Assembly (NCBI GenBank): GCA_050249615.1
Contig: JBFWQE010000001.1
Span: forward strand, 108,051 to 172,050
Source: VFZN01 sp050249615
Lineage (GTDB): Bacteria; Acidobacteriota; Vicinamibacteria; Vicinamibacterales; UBA2999
Length of the DNA stretch: 64,000 bases
Direction of reading: 5' to 3'
Shown: piece after piece, positions 17,094 to 26,271 of the stretch
Position numbering within the stretch: the first letter of the stretch is position 1
Layout of the letters: the number at the start of each line of letters is the position of its first letter
Notes under the pieces: model-generated
What the model was told of the DNA's origin: nothing
Seen by the model: only the letters and a program-made list of their open reading frames with translations
Databases searched by the model: none
Translations under genes and position numbers: made by a program

Positions 17094-20000
17094 ATGGGCG
17101 TTCGTGTCGTGTGGTACTGCCTGGCTGCGCTGTTGTGGCTGGGTGCGGGAGCGGCTGCCGCTCAGGAAGCGTCAATCGTCGGGTCCGCAACCGACGAAAC
17201 AAAGGCGGCGTTGCCCGGTGTCACCATCACCGCCACGGCGCTCGATACGGGTCGTGTGTTCACCGCGGTGACGGACGAGCGCGGCGAGTACCGCCTGCGC
17301 GGGCTGCCGCCCGCGCGCTACAAGGTGCAGGCGGAGCTGGCGGGCTTCTCCACGGTGGTCGTGCCCGAGGTGGAGCTGCTCGTCGGCCAGAACCGCACCG
17401 TGCCCTTCGCCATGAAGGTGGCCTCGCTGGAGGAGACCGTCACGGTCACCGGCGAATCCCCTCTGGTGGACATCACCTCCACGCAGGTCGGCGGCAACGT
17501 GGACCGGCGCCAGATGGAGGAACTGCCGCTGCAGGGCCGCAACTGGATGGAGCTGGCCATGCAGGTGCGCGGCGTGACCGCCAACGCGGTGGACAACACG
17601 CCGGGCGTGCGCGACCGCCAGTTCCAGCTGAATCTCGACGGCCAGGAGATCACCCAGCAGGTGGCGGGCGGCGGGTTCGGCCAGCCGCGCTTCAGCCGCG
17701 AGGCCATCGCCGAGTTCCAGATCGTCACCAACCTGTTCGACATCACGCAGGGCCGGTCGCTCGGCATGCAGGTGCAGGCCATCTCGCGCTCGGGCACCAA
17801 CAACCTCACCGGCAGCGTCTACGGCTTCTTTCGCGACGACGCCCTGAACGCGAAGGACTTCATCGCCAACCGCGTGCTGCCCTACTCGAACCAGCAGATC
17901 GGCGCCGCGCTGGGCGGCCCGATCATCCGGGACCGGCTGCACTACTTCGTGTCCTACGAGCGCGAGAACGAGCCGAACACCATCTTCGCCGCGCCACCGG
18001 CGCTGCCCGGGCAGAGTTTCTCGTTCGACACCAAGACCGTGCAGAACAGCTTCCTGGGCCGGGCCGACTGGCAGATGCGGCCGCAGGATCACCTCACCGC
18101 GCGCGCCTCGTACTGGGACTGGGGCAACCCGTTCACGCAGGTGTCGGGCACGGAGCATCCCTCGCAGGCCGCGGATCGCTCGCGGCGTGCCATCAACGTG
18201 GTGGGCACGTGGGCCAAGGTGTTGAGCAGCACCACGCTGCAGGAGGTGCGCGTCGGGTACACGCACTTCGACTGGCAGAACCAGCTCGCCATTCCCGAAC
18301 TGGCCAACACGCCGAACTACGTGTTCCCGGGGCTCACGGTGGGCCAGCGGCGGAACTACCCGCAGGAGTTCTTCCAGGACACGTTCAGTTTCCGGTACGA
18401 CCTGAACATGACGAAGGGCCGGCACGACATGAAGTTCGGCGCGGAGTACCTGCGCTGGCACGACACCGGCCAGTGGCAGTTGCTGTCGCGGGGCGAGTAC
18501 GTGTTCACGCGGGTGCCCACGGATCTCAACCGGCGCTTCCCGGCGAACGCGTGGAACGACCCGTCCCAGTGGGACGTCACGGGCCTCGACGGGTTCGTCC
18601 AGCGCTACGACCTGAACTTCGGCGACTGGACGATCGATATTCCCAGGCCGACCGTCGCGCTCTGGTTCGGCGACACGTGGCGCGTGAGCAACGACTTCAC
18701 CACGAACTTCGGCGTGCGGTGGGACGCGGACTGGGGCGCGCTCGACCCGCCGTACGTGACGAGCACGGCCGCCTTCAACCCGCGGGGCGGGAACCAGTAT
18801 GCCGACATCGACCTGACGCCCGGTGAGCCCCTGTACCCGGGCGGGCTGCGCGACATCAACAACATCGCGCCGCGCGGCGGCTTCAACTGGAACGTCGGCG
18901 GGACGGGCAAGCTGGTCATCCGTGGCGGCAGCGGCCTCTACTTCAGCATCCCGGACTCGAACACCACGTTCAGCCAGCAGTCGTTCAACGCGCAGCGCAT
19001 CCTCGTGAACTCGTTCCCCTACGACGGCCTGCCGGGGTTCGTCGAGGATCCCACCCGCGGGCGCACGCCCGAGGACTTCATCAACGGCCTCTACCCGCTG
19101 CCCGCGCAGTCGCCGCGCGTCATCGCGCACGACTACAAGATGCCCTACACGTGGCAGAGCACCATCGGCGCCCAGACCCAGTTCGCCGAGATCTGGGGGG
19201 TCGAGGGGGACTTCACGTTCTGGGAGGGCTACAACTTCGCCCGCCAGCGCGATCCGAACCTGTTCTTCAACCCGGCGACGGGCTACAGCCTGAACCCGAC
19301 CACGGCAGGGCGGCCCGACCCGAACTACGGCGTCATCCAGTGGCTCGAGTCGAAGGGGCGCGCCGACTACGGGGCCTTCTCGATGGCCGTGAACCGGCGC
19401 TACCGCAACAACTGGCAGGCGTCGGCCAGCTACACCCTGCTGCTCTACAACAACGACGACACCACCAACTTCCAGTACCAGGCCAACAACCCGTTCGACC
19501 CGGCCGCGGACTGGGCCCGCTCAACCGAGTTCCAGCGCCATACGCTGCGCGTCAACGGGATCTGGCGGATGAAGTGGGACTTCAGCCTGTCGGGCGCCTA
19601 CCTGTTCGGCTCGGGCAACTACTACGTCACCAACTACGCCGCCAACCCGTTCGGGCACGGCGGGACGAACCGCTACGTCACCGCGCCGGTGACCGTGTCC
19701 GGCGACGTGGCGGACCGCTTCGACGGCCCGACGTCGTTCGCGGTCGGCGACCTCGTCCCGCGCAACGCGCTCAAGGGGTTCCCCCTCCACCGCGTGGACG
19801 TGCGCCTCTCGAAGGACATCAACCTGCCTGGGAACGTGAAGATCACGGGCATCGCCGAGGTGTTCAACCTGTTCAACCACGAGAACTACGGCTCCTACAA
19901 CGGGCAGCTGAACTCCACGACGTTCGGCGCGCCCCGGCAGAACCTGCTGAACGCCTACCAGCCGCGCGTGATGCAGCTCGCCTTCCGCGTGGGCTTCTGA
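17094..20000 (+). CDS. TonB-dependent outer-membrane receptor, Oar-like, with carboxypeptidase-regulatory domain
   Basis: 968 residues from the ATG at 17094, preceded by a strong GAGAGGAGG site. A signal peptide (residues 1-23, cleavage near AAAAQEA) leads into a carboxypeptidase-regulatory-like beta sandwich (GSATDETKAALPGVTITATA...GLPPARYKVQAELAGF). A plug domain follows (VASLEETVTVTGESPLVD, ELPLQGRNWMEL), then a 22-strand-type barrel ending in the outer-membrane signature LAFRVGF with terminal Phe. Proteins of this Oar type are greatly expanded in Acidobacteriota and are thought to import oligomers or interact with surfaces. The ligand is unknown. Its 3' end converges on the amidohydrolase across a hairpin repeat array. 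Confidence 0.92.
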   Translation: MGVRVVWYCLAALLWLGAGAAAAQEASIVGSATDETKAALPGVTITATALDTGRVFTAVTDERGEYRLRGLPPARYKVQAELAGFSTVVVPEVELLVGQNRTVPFAMKVASLEETVTVTGESPLVDITSTQVGGNVDRRQMEELPLQGRNWMELAMQVRGVTANAVDNTPGVRDRQFQLNLDGQEITQQVAGGGFGQPRFSREAIAEFQIVTNLFDITQGRSLGMQVQAISRSGTNNLTGSVYGFFRDDALNAKDFIANRVLPYSNQQIGAALGGPIIRDRLHYFVSYERENEPNTIFAAPPALPGQSFSFDTKTVQNSFLGRADWQMRPQDHLTARASYWDWGNPFTQVSGTEHPSQAADRSRRAINVVGTWAKVLSSTTLQEVRVGYTHFDWQNQLAIPELANTPNYVFPGLTVGQRRNYPQEFFQDTFSFRYDLNMTKGRHDMKFGAEYLRWHDTGQWQLLSRGEYVFTRVPTDLNRRFPANAWNDPSQWDVTGLDGFVQRYDLNFGDWTIDIPRPTVALWFGDTWRVSNDFTTNFGVRWDADWGALDPPYVTSTAAFNPRGGNQYADIDLTPGEPLYPGGLRDINNIAPRGGFNWNVGGTGKLVIRGGSGLYFSIPDSNTTFSQQSFNAQRILVNSFPYDGLPGFVEDPTRGRTPEDFINGLYPLPAQSPRVIAHDYKMPYTWQSTIGAQTQFAEIWGVEGDFTFWEGYNFARQRDPNLFFNPATGYSLNPTTAGRPDPNYGVIQWLESKGRADYGAFSMAVNRRYRNNWQASASYTLLLYNNDDTTNFQYQANNPFDPAADWARSTEFQRHTLRVNGIWRMKWDFSLSGAYLFGSGNYYVTNYAANPFGHGGTNRYVTAPVTVSGDVADRFDGPTSFAVGDLVPRNALKGFPLHRVDVRLSKDINLPGNVKITGIAEVFNLFNHENYGSYNGQLNSTTFGAPRQNLLNAYQPRVMQLAFRVGF

Positions 20001-20158
20001 AATGCGCCCATTGGTGATTGGTGATTGGCGATTGACGATTCATTGAAGGATTGAGTGATTGGGGCAATGCGGCAATCGATTGAATTGAATGCCGCAATGC
20101 CCCCATCGCCGATCACCCGATGAATCGCCCGATCACCAGTCGCTCAATCATCAATGGT
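20001..20158. repeat. GATTG/CATTG hairpin repeat element, two-armed copy
   Basis: Between the convergent TonB receptor and amidohydrolase stops. From the receptor side it reads CCATTGGTGATTGGTGATTGGCGATTG and so on to GGGGCAATGCGGCA (20061-20074). A 15-nt loop follows, then the inverse arm TGCCGCAATGCCCC (20090-20103) and CAATC-type units to CAATCATCAATGG. Both ends carry the CCATTG terminus, and the amidohydrolase TGA lies inside the right terminus. Confidence 0.8.
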
Positions 20159-23123
20159 CATTGCCCACCAGCTGCTCCACACTGTACGGCCGGCCGTTCG
20201 CGATGACGTGCCGCACGCGTGAGGTGGCCGCGATATCTGCGAGCGGGTCGCCGTCGATCACGATGATGTCCGCGAGCTTCCCGGCCTCGATGGTGCCGGC
20301 GTTCAGGCCCAGGGCCTTCGCCGGGTTCACCGTCGCCGTCTTCAGCGCGTCGAACGCGCTCATGCCGGCCATGGTGTAGGACATGAGTTCCCCGTGCAGG
20401 TTCACGCCATTGGGGGTGTCGGTGCCGGCCACGACCAGCCCGCCGGCCTTCATGATGTCGAGCACCATTTTGCCGCTGCCGCCGCGGGGATCGCCGCCGC
20501 CGCCCGGGCTGGCGGCGGTGGGCTGCGCCGCCACCTGCCGCCGCATCCACTCCGGGTAGAGCCCGAAGCGCGGGTCGTTCTTGAGCGCGGGGTCGAGCTC
20601 GAACAGGCGCCTCGCCCCGAACCCGGAAATCATCGGGCAGAAGATGCGCGCGCTCTTTCCGAACAGCTGCACCACGTCCTCGTAGGCCATCTGGCGCGTC
20701 GCCATCTTCGGCGAGTAGCCCCGGCGGCTGGTCGCGGCGGTGTGCTCGGTGTTGTCCACACCGACGAGCGCCGCCGGGAAGATCTCGTGCGTGGCCACCG
20801 GCACGCCAATCTCGTGCGCGAACTCCACCATCCGCTTCTGCTGCAGATCGGGCAGGCGAACGTAGCTCTTGATGAGATCGTGCTCGAGCACCTTCGCCCG
20901 CTGCAGCTCCATCTCGAACTGGCTGACGCTCGAGATGGCGATGCCCATCTTGTAGTAGACGCGGTTCCATTCCATGAGATACCCGGTGCCGTAGACGCGC
21001 GGGCCGGGACGCACACCCGCCTCGTTGGCCTCGCGATCCTCGACGGCCTCGTACGGCGTGTTGCCCGGGCTGCGGACCGTCGTCACGCCGAAGGCCAGCC
21101 ACGCGCGCCCCTGGGCGGCCCCGAAGTCCTTCTGGAGATGCGAGTGGAACTCGACCAGCCCCGGCATGACCGTCTGGCCCGCGGCATCGACGACGCGCGC
21201 CCCCGCGTGATTGGCGTCGGCGTGCGCGACGACCCGCGCGATGCGGTTGCCCTCCACGATGACGTCCACGTTGGTCCGTGACGCCGGGGACGTCATGTCG
21301 AGCAGCCGGCCGGCATGGATCACGACGGTGCCGGTGGGGATGGCGGGCGTCCACTGCAGGTCGAGGGGCACCGTGCGGCTCTCCCCCGTTTCGATGTCCA
21401 GGATCCGCAGCGTGTCCAGCGACTGGTAGAGGATGTGGCGCGAGTCGCCCTGCCATGACGGCGCGTGCGCGCTCTCGGAGGTGACCTTGCGGGGCGGGCC
21501 GAGCGGCGCGCCGGACGTCGAGACGGGCCACACCGAGAGCGTCCCCTCGTACACCGCGGCCATCTTCGTGCCATCCGGCGACCAGGCCGGGCCGCCGCCG
21601 CCCCGCGAGTCGATGCCGAGCATCGGGATGGGGGCGTGCCACTCGTCGGCCCCGCCCTCCGTCGAGATTGTCAGGATCTGGTTCGTCCCTTCCCGGAACC
21701 TCCTCGTCAGGGGGGCAACGCCTGCGATAGCCACGCGCTTCCCATCCGGCGACCAGACGGGCGTCCCCGGCTGCGGCAGCGTGTCGTGGATCTTCGTCAC
21801 CGTGCCGCTGGCGACGTCGAGAATCGACATCTGGGCCACGCGCCACATGCCATCCACGTTGAAGAAGGCGACCTTCTTCCCATCGGGTGAGAACGACGCG
21901 CCCTGCGGCTGCGTGCTCAGCTTCGTCACCTGCCGTGCCTGCCCGCTCTTCATGTCGCGGATCCAGAGCTGCAGGTGCAGGCTGTCCTTGTCGGACGAGT
22001 ACACCAGGCTCGAGCCATCCGGCGACCAGGCCGGATCGGTGTCGAGCGCCGAGTCGTTGGTGAGGTTGACGGGCTTGCCGCCCGTGGCGGGCACGACGTA
22101 GATGTCACCGACGGCGGCAAACGCGATCTGGCTGCCGTCGGGCGAAATGACGGGGCGGACGATGCCGAGCGCCTTGCGCGGCTTCGTGGAGGTGAAATCG
22201 CGCACGCGGCGCGTGTACTGCGGCTGGGTGACCTGCAGGGTGGCGTCGAAGGCGACGGTCTGGGCCGCGGCCGCGCCGAGGGAGCGGCGCCGGATCTTGC
22301 CGTCCGACACGTAGAGGAACTCCGTGGGTGAGGCCCACGAGGCCCGGAAGGCGAACACGTTCTCGGTCCCGGTGATGGTCTTGCCGTCCACCTCGTACCG
22401 GCTCTCGGTACCCGCCGTCACGTGGTAGATCACCTGGCCGCCCGGGCCCCAGGACGGCGCGTCCACGCGCCCGCCGGTCACGGTCGCGAGCTTGCGCTCG
22501 GTCAAGTCCGCGACGGAGACGGCCCATGCCGACTGCCCGTCCTCCCGGGTGGAAGCAAACGCAATCTCGCGATCGTCGGGCGACCACGACGGCATGTAGT
22601 CCTCGGCGCGGTCCTTCGTCAACTGGCGCAGCGCGCCGGTGGCCACGTCGAGCACCCAGATGTTGTAGTCGCTGCCGAGGGGATTGCCCCGATCGGACGA
22701 GAAGGCCACCCGGGTCCCGTCGTGCGACCACACGGGCTCGCGGTCGTCGAAGGGCCCCCAGGTGAGGCGGTGCTGGCCGGTGCCGTCGGGCGCCACCGAC
22801 CAGATGTCATAGCCGCCGTCGCGGTAGCCGAAGTAGGTGATCCACTTCCCGTCAGGCGACCACCGCGGCTGCCGGGCGTCCTCGAACACGCCGGTCACGC
22901 GGCGCGCGGTCCCGCCGGTTGCGGGAACGGTCCAGATGCCGCCCTGCAGGTCGATGGCCAGCGTGCGGCCGTCGGGCGAGATGGCCACAGACATCGACGT
23001 GCCTTCGTGCACGGTGACGTCGATGAGCGCGGAAGAGGACGGACGGGCCTGGCGGGCACCGACCACGGCTGCGCACATCACGGTCGCGACAGCCAGCAGG
23101 ACAAGACGAGACGAACGGCGCAT
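20151..23123 (-). CDS. Secreted beta-propeller (TolB/WD40-like) amidohydrolase
   Basis: 990 residues. A signal peptide (RLVLLAVATVMCAAVVGARQ) is followed by about 600 residues of PD40/TolB-type blades (repeated W/ISPDGR..AF, for example WSPDGKWITYFGYRDGGYDI and WSHDGTRVAFSSDRG). A C-terminal metal-dependent amidohydrolase domain begins about residue 615 (VVIHAGRLLDMTSP), with the metal motif FHSH in MPGLVEFHSHLQKD, the later VATHEIFP histidine and the active-site aspartate in VVAGTDTPNG. Such fusions are common in soil Acidobacteriota and are probably periplasmic peptidase- or imidazolonepropionase-like hydrolases. The substrate is unknown. TAGAAT at 23168-23173 may be its -10, and GGGTGAGAA precedes the ATG. 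Confidence 0.85.
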   Translation of the reverse strand: MRRSSRLVLLAVATVMCAAVVGARQARPSSSALIDVTVHEGTSMSVAISPDGRTLAIDLQGGIWTVPATGGTARRVTGVFEDARQPRWSPDGKWITYFGYRDGGYDIWSVAPDGTGQHRLTWGPFDDREPVWSHDGTRVAFSSDRGNPLGSDYNIWVLDVATGALRQLTKDRAEDYMPSWSPDDREIAFASTREDGQSAWAVSVADLTERKLATVTGGRVDAPSWGPGGQVIYHVTAGTESRYEVDGKTITGTENVFAFRASWASPTEFLYVSDGKIRRRSLGAAAAQTVAFDATLQVTQPQYTRRVRDFTSTKPRKALGIVRPVISPDGSQIAFAAVGDIYVVPATGGKPVNLTNDSALDTDPAWSPDGSSLVYSSDKDSLHLQLWIRDMKSGQARQVTKLSTQPQGASFSPDGKKVAFFNVDGMWRVAQMSILDVASGTVTKIHDTLPQPGTPVWSPDGKRVAIAGVAPLTRRFREGTNQILTISTEGGADEWHAPIPMLGIDSRGGGGPAWSPDGTKMAAVYEGTLSVWPVSTSGAPLGPPRKVTSESAHAPSWQGDSRHILYQSLDTLRILDIETGESRTVPLDLQWTPAIPTGTVVIHAGRLLDMTSPASRTNVDVIVEGNRIARVVAHADANHAGARVVDAAGQTVMPGLVEFHSHLQKDFGAAQGRAWLAFGVTTVRSPGNTPYEAVEDREANEAGVRPGPRVYGTGYLMEWNRVYYKMGIAISSVSQFEMELQRAKVLEHDLIKSYVRLPDLQQKRMVEFAHEIGVPVATHEIFPAALVGVDNTEHTAATSRRGYSPKMATRQMAYEDVVQLFGKSARIFCPMISGFGARRLFELDPALKNDPRFGLYPEWMRRQVAAQPTAASPGGGGDPRGGSGKMVLDIMKAGGLVVAGTDTPNGVNLHGELMSYTMAGMSAFDALKTATVNPAKALGLNAGTIEAGKLADIIVIDGDPLADIAATSRVRHVIANGRPYSVEQLVGNDH

Positions 23124-23167
23124 TTCTCACCCCCGGGGCGGTTGGCGAACGGGAAAACCTGGCGGGC

Positions 23168-23173
23168 ATTCTA
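23168..23173 (-). promoter_or_regulatory. -10 element of the amidohydrolase gene
   Basis: TTATAGAAT on the minus strand (TAGAAT core) lies about 44 nt before the ATG, in an otherwise GC-rich spacer. The -35 is unclear. Confidence 0.35.
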
Positions 23174-23219
23174 TAACCCCACTGCCCGCCCCGGTCGCCC
23201 GCCGCCGGAGGATCGGCGG

Positions 23220-24413
23220 TCAGACGTGCGCGTGCCGGCGCGTCCAGAGGAAGTATTTCTCGAAGGCCAGCTTCGCCCAGTGGGCCTCGGGACCGGGAAT
23301 GATGAACTCGTGTTCGCGAGGCTTGAGCACGTGATCCCCGGCGATGATCATGCCCATGTTGCCCGTGTCCATGATGCAGTACGAGGCAATCTCGCCGAAC
23401 GGCTCGGACTTGAAGGGCAGGCCCTTGATGTCGGCGACGATGTTCCGCACCGCGGTCTTCGCCATTTGTTCCGTGGGCCAGCCCGTCTTCGGCACACCGC
23501 AGGGCACGGCCGTCGGCTCGGGCGGCTTCACGTGGACGGCCACGCCGGCGGCGAAGACGTTCTTGTACACGGGATGCTGGTAGGTGTCGCCTACCTCGAT
23601 GAACCCGCTCGCATTCCCCAGCCCGGGCGCCTTCCTCACCGCGTCGATGCCCAGGAAGCGCGGCATGATCATCGTGAACTTCGACGGCAGGAACTCCCCG
23701 TCCTTCAGGTGCACGCCCTCCGCGGTCACCGAGTCGATCTCCGCGTTCATCCGCGAGTGGATGTGATAGCGGTGGAACAGCCACTCGCACAGCTTCTGCG
23801 CGTTGCCGAACCCGCCGATGCCGAAGTGCGCGGCATACGGCTCGGCCGTGACGTAGGTAATGGGCGCCTTCTCGACCAGGTGGTGCCTGCCCACGTGGTA
23901 CCGCGTGTTGAAGAGGAACTCGTAGGCAGCGCCGAAGCACGCGGCGCCCTGTGCCGACCCGACGACGATGGGGCCGGGACTGGCCAGGAACCTCTGCCAG
24001 CCCTCGCGGGCGCGCTCGGCTGCCGCCAGGCCGACGATGGAGTACGAGTGCTCGCGCAGGCCGGGGATGTAGTCGTAGTCCACCTTCGGACCGGTGCCAA
24101 TCATGAGGTAGTCGTAGGCGACCGGACCGCGGTCCCTTGTGATGAGCTGGTTGCCCGGGGGATCGAACAGCTCGATCTCGGCCTCGACGAACTCGATGCC
24201 GTGGGCCTCGTAGACGGGCCGCACGTCGAAGGTGACGTCCTTCTCCTCGCGCCGGCCGAACGGATACCAGATGAGTGACGGGAAGAAGACGAACTTGTGG
24301 GTGTTGGCCACGACGGTGACGTCGTGGTTGTCGCCGACGAGCTCCTTGAGCTCGAGCGCGGCAGTGTAGCCGGCGAAGTTGGTGCCGGCGATGACAATGC
24401 GCTTGCGGTCCAT
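23220..24413 (-). CDS. NAD(P)/FAD-dependent oxidoreductase, sulfide:quinone oxidoreductase-like
   Basis: 397 residues from the ATG at 24413, preceded by GGGAGGCGGCC. The FAD-binding Rossmann motif is IVIAGTNFAGYTAALELKEL, a variant of GxGxxG. The second nucleotide-binding region has IVVGSAQGAACFGAAYEF. The FAD C-terminal motif is YKNVFAAGVAVHV. The GWPTEQMAKTAVRNI helix and a hydrophobic/aromatic C-terminus (LAFEKYFLWTRRHAHV) resemble the sulfide:quinone oxidoreductase/flavocytochrome c family, which attaches to the membrane through its C-terminus. Cysteines occur at CFGAAYE and PCGVPK, but the full catalytic cysteine set of true Sqr is not certain. It could instead be a type II NADH dehydrogenase-like enzyme. 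Confidence 0.75.
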   Translation of the reverse strand: MDRKRIVIAGTNFAGYTAALELKELVGDNHDVTVVANTHKFVFFPSLIWYPFGRREEKDVTFDVRPVYEAHGIEFVEAEIELFDPPGNQLITRDRGPVAYDYLMIGTGPKVDYDYIPGLREHSYSIVGLAAAERAREGWQRFLASPGPIVVGSAQGAACFGAAYEFLFNTRYHVGRHHLVEKAPITYVTAEPYAAHFGIGGFGNAQKLCEWLFHRYHIHSRMNAEIDSVTAEGVHLKDGEFLPSKFTMIMPRFLGIDAVRKAPGLGNASGFIEVGDTYQHPVYKNVFAAGVAVHVKPPEPTAVPCGVPKTGWPTEQMAKTAVRNIVADIKGLPFKSEPFGEIASYCIMDTGNMGMIIAGDHVLKPREHEFIIPGPEAHWAKLAFEKYFLWTRRHAHV

Positions 24414-24507
24414 GGCCGCCTCCCTGGCAGCCGCGGCCAACGGCTGCGACGCCAATGCCGGACCCCTTGGATGAGGCCCTGATCCCGATGTTACTCCTCT
24501 CCGCGGC

Positions 24508-26076
24508 TCAGGAATGGCCCAGGAGCGCGCTGCAGGCACGCGCGCGCTCGCGGCAGCCCTGGACCGGCGCGAGCCCCTCGCTGGACGGCAGATCGGCGGC
24601 ATTGTCGATGGCGGGAACGATGACGTCCAGTTCCGGTCCCTGCGCGGTTCCCGTGAGCGCGACGCGGATGGGATGGAACAGCGCCTTGCCCTTCTGCCCC
24701 GTCCGGTCCTTCACCTCGGCCGCCGCGGCACGGAAGGCGGCGCGGTCGAGCAGCCTCGGCGCTGTGGCCAGTGTGTCCGCGAGCGCCGCCACTACAGCCC
24801 GGGCGGCGGGGTCCGACATCTCGGCGGCCAGCGCCTCGTCGGCCAGCATCGCACCGGGCTCGAAGCGGAACACGTCGCGCAGCCGCTCCGGGATCTGGCT
24901 GAGGCGATCCACCGAGGCCGCCATCGGCGGGAGCACTGTCGTCAACCAGGTGAAGGCGGACAGGCCGGGCGCTCCCGTCACCAGGCCCGCGTCGCGGAGG
25001 AACGGCAGCGCCTCGGCGACCAGCCGTTCCGCCTCCAGCGCCTTCAAGTAGTGGCGGTTCACCCATGCGAGCTTGTCCTCGTCGAACACGCCGGCGCTGT
25101 GCGACACGTCCTCCAGGCGGAACCGCCGCGCCAGCTCGAGCGCCGGCAGCAGTTCCTCGGCGGCCGCATCGGCTTCTGATCTCTCCTCCGGCCCCGGCTG
25201 AGCCGCTGGCCCCTTGAACCTCGAAGGGCGTGGCGACCACCCGATGAGCGCGAGGTAGTTGACCAGCGCCTCCGGCAGGTAGCCCTTCGCGCGGAACTCG
25301 GCCACGGAGGTTGCGCCGTGGCGCTTCGACAGCGGCGCGTGGTCGGGCCCGAGCACCAGCGACAGGTGCGCAAAGCGCGGGGGCGTCCAGCCGAACGCCT
25401 CGTACACGAGCAGCTGGCGTGGCGTGTTCGAGATGTGATCCTCGCCCCGGACGACGTGGGTGATGGCCATCAGCTGGTCGTCGACGACGACAGCGTAGTT
25501 GTAGGCGGGGATGCCGTCGGAGCGGACGAGGACGGGGTCGCCGATGACGTCGGTATGGAACGTCACGGGGCCACGAACGAGGTCGTCGAACGTGATCTCG
25601 CGACCCGCGGGCACCTTCAGGCGGATGACGGCGCCTTCGCCGGCCTCGCGGCGCCGTGCGGTTTCCTCGGGGGAGAGCGCGCGACAGGTGCCCGAGTACT
25701 TTGGTGGCAGACCCGCGGCGAGCTGCGCCTTGCGCTCGGCCTCCAGGGTCTCTGCGCTGCAGAAGCAGTAGTAGGCGTGGCCGGACGAGATGAGTCGATC
25801 CGCGTGCGCGCGGTAGAGGTCCAGCCGCTCGGACTGCCGGTACGGTCCCAGCGGGCCGCCGGCCTCGACACCCTCGTCCCAGTCGAGCCCCATCCAGCGC
25901 AGGTCCTCCAGGATCTTCGCCTCGGATGCCTTCGTGGATCGCTCGAGGTCAGTGTCCTCGATTCGCAGGACGAAGGTGCCGCCTTGTCCTCGCGCCAGCA
26001 GCCAGTTGAACAGCGCCGTCCGGGCATTCCCGACGTGGAGGTGCCCGGTGGGCGAGGGGGCAAAACGTGCTCTCAT
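24508..26076 (-). CDS. gltX: Glutamyl-tRNA synthetase
   Basis: 522 residues from the ATG at 26076 (MRARFAPSPTGHLHVGNART). Another ATG two codons upstream lies at the edge of a repeat element. The HIGH-type signature HLHVGN and the KMSKS-type LSKRHG motif are present, with GEDHISNTPRQLLVYEAFGW between them. It charges tRNA-Glu, or both tRNA-Glu and tRNA-Gln if the organism uses the amidotransferase route. It is the last gene of the backbone radA-yacL-ispDF-gltX on this strand. Confidence 0.95.
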   Translation of the reverse strand: MRARFAPSPTGHLHVGNARTALFNWLLARGQGGTFVLRIEDTDLERSTKASEAKILEDLRWMGLDWDEGVEAGGPLGPYRQSERLDLYRAHADRLISSGHAYYCFCSAETLEAERKAQLAAGLPPKYSGTCRALSPEETARRREAGEGAVIRLKVPAGREITFDDLVRGPVTFHTDVIGDPVLVRSDGIPAYNYAVVVDDQLMAITHVVRGEDHISNTPRQLLVYEAFGWTPPRFAHLSLVLGPDHAPLSKRHGATSVAEFRAKGYLPEALVNYLALIGWSPRPSRFKGPAAQPGPEERSEADAAAEELLPALELARRFRLEDVSHSAGVFDEDKLAWVNRHYLKALEAERLVAEALPFLRDAGLVTGAPGLSAFTWLTTVLPPMAASVDRLSQIPERLRDVFRFEPGAMLADEALAAEMSDPAARAVVAALADTLATAPRLLDRAAFRAAAAEVKDRTGQKGKALFHPIRVALTGTAQGPELDVIVPAIDNAADLPSSEGLAPVQGCRERARACSALLGHS

Positions 26077-26271
26077 GTCCATTGATGATTGCCAATTGGT
26101 GATTGATGATTCATCGGGCGATCGACGATCGGGGGATTGGGCCATTCAATTGGGGCAGTGGCGCCAATGCTCCAATGCGCCAATGCTCCAATGCGCCAAT
26201 CCCAATGCCGCAATGCCCCAATCCTCAATCACCCAATGAATCATCAATCATCAATCGGCAATCGACAATGG
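26077..26271. repeat. GATTG/CATTG hairpin repeat element, two-armed copy
   Basis: Between gltX and ispDF. From the gltX side it reads GTCCATTGATGATTGCCAAT, GATTG units and a GGGGCAGTGGCGCC centre. Then come alternating GCGCCAATGCTCCAAT units (about 26160-26200), and CAATC units back to CAATCGACAATGGGCGC. The far end lies inside ispDF: its last codons and TGA are repeat sequence. The near end touches the gltX start. Confidence 0.8.
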
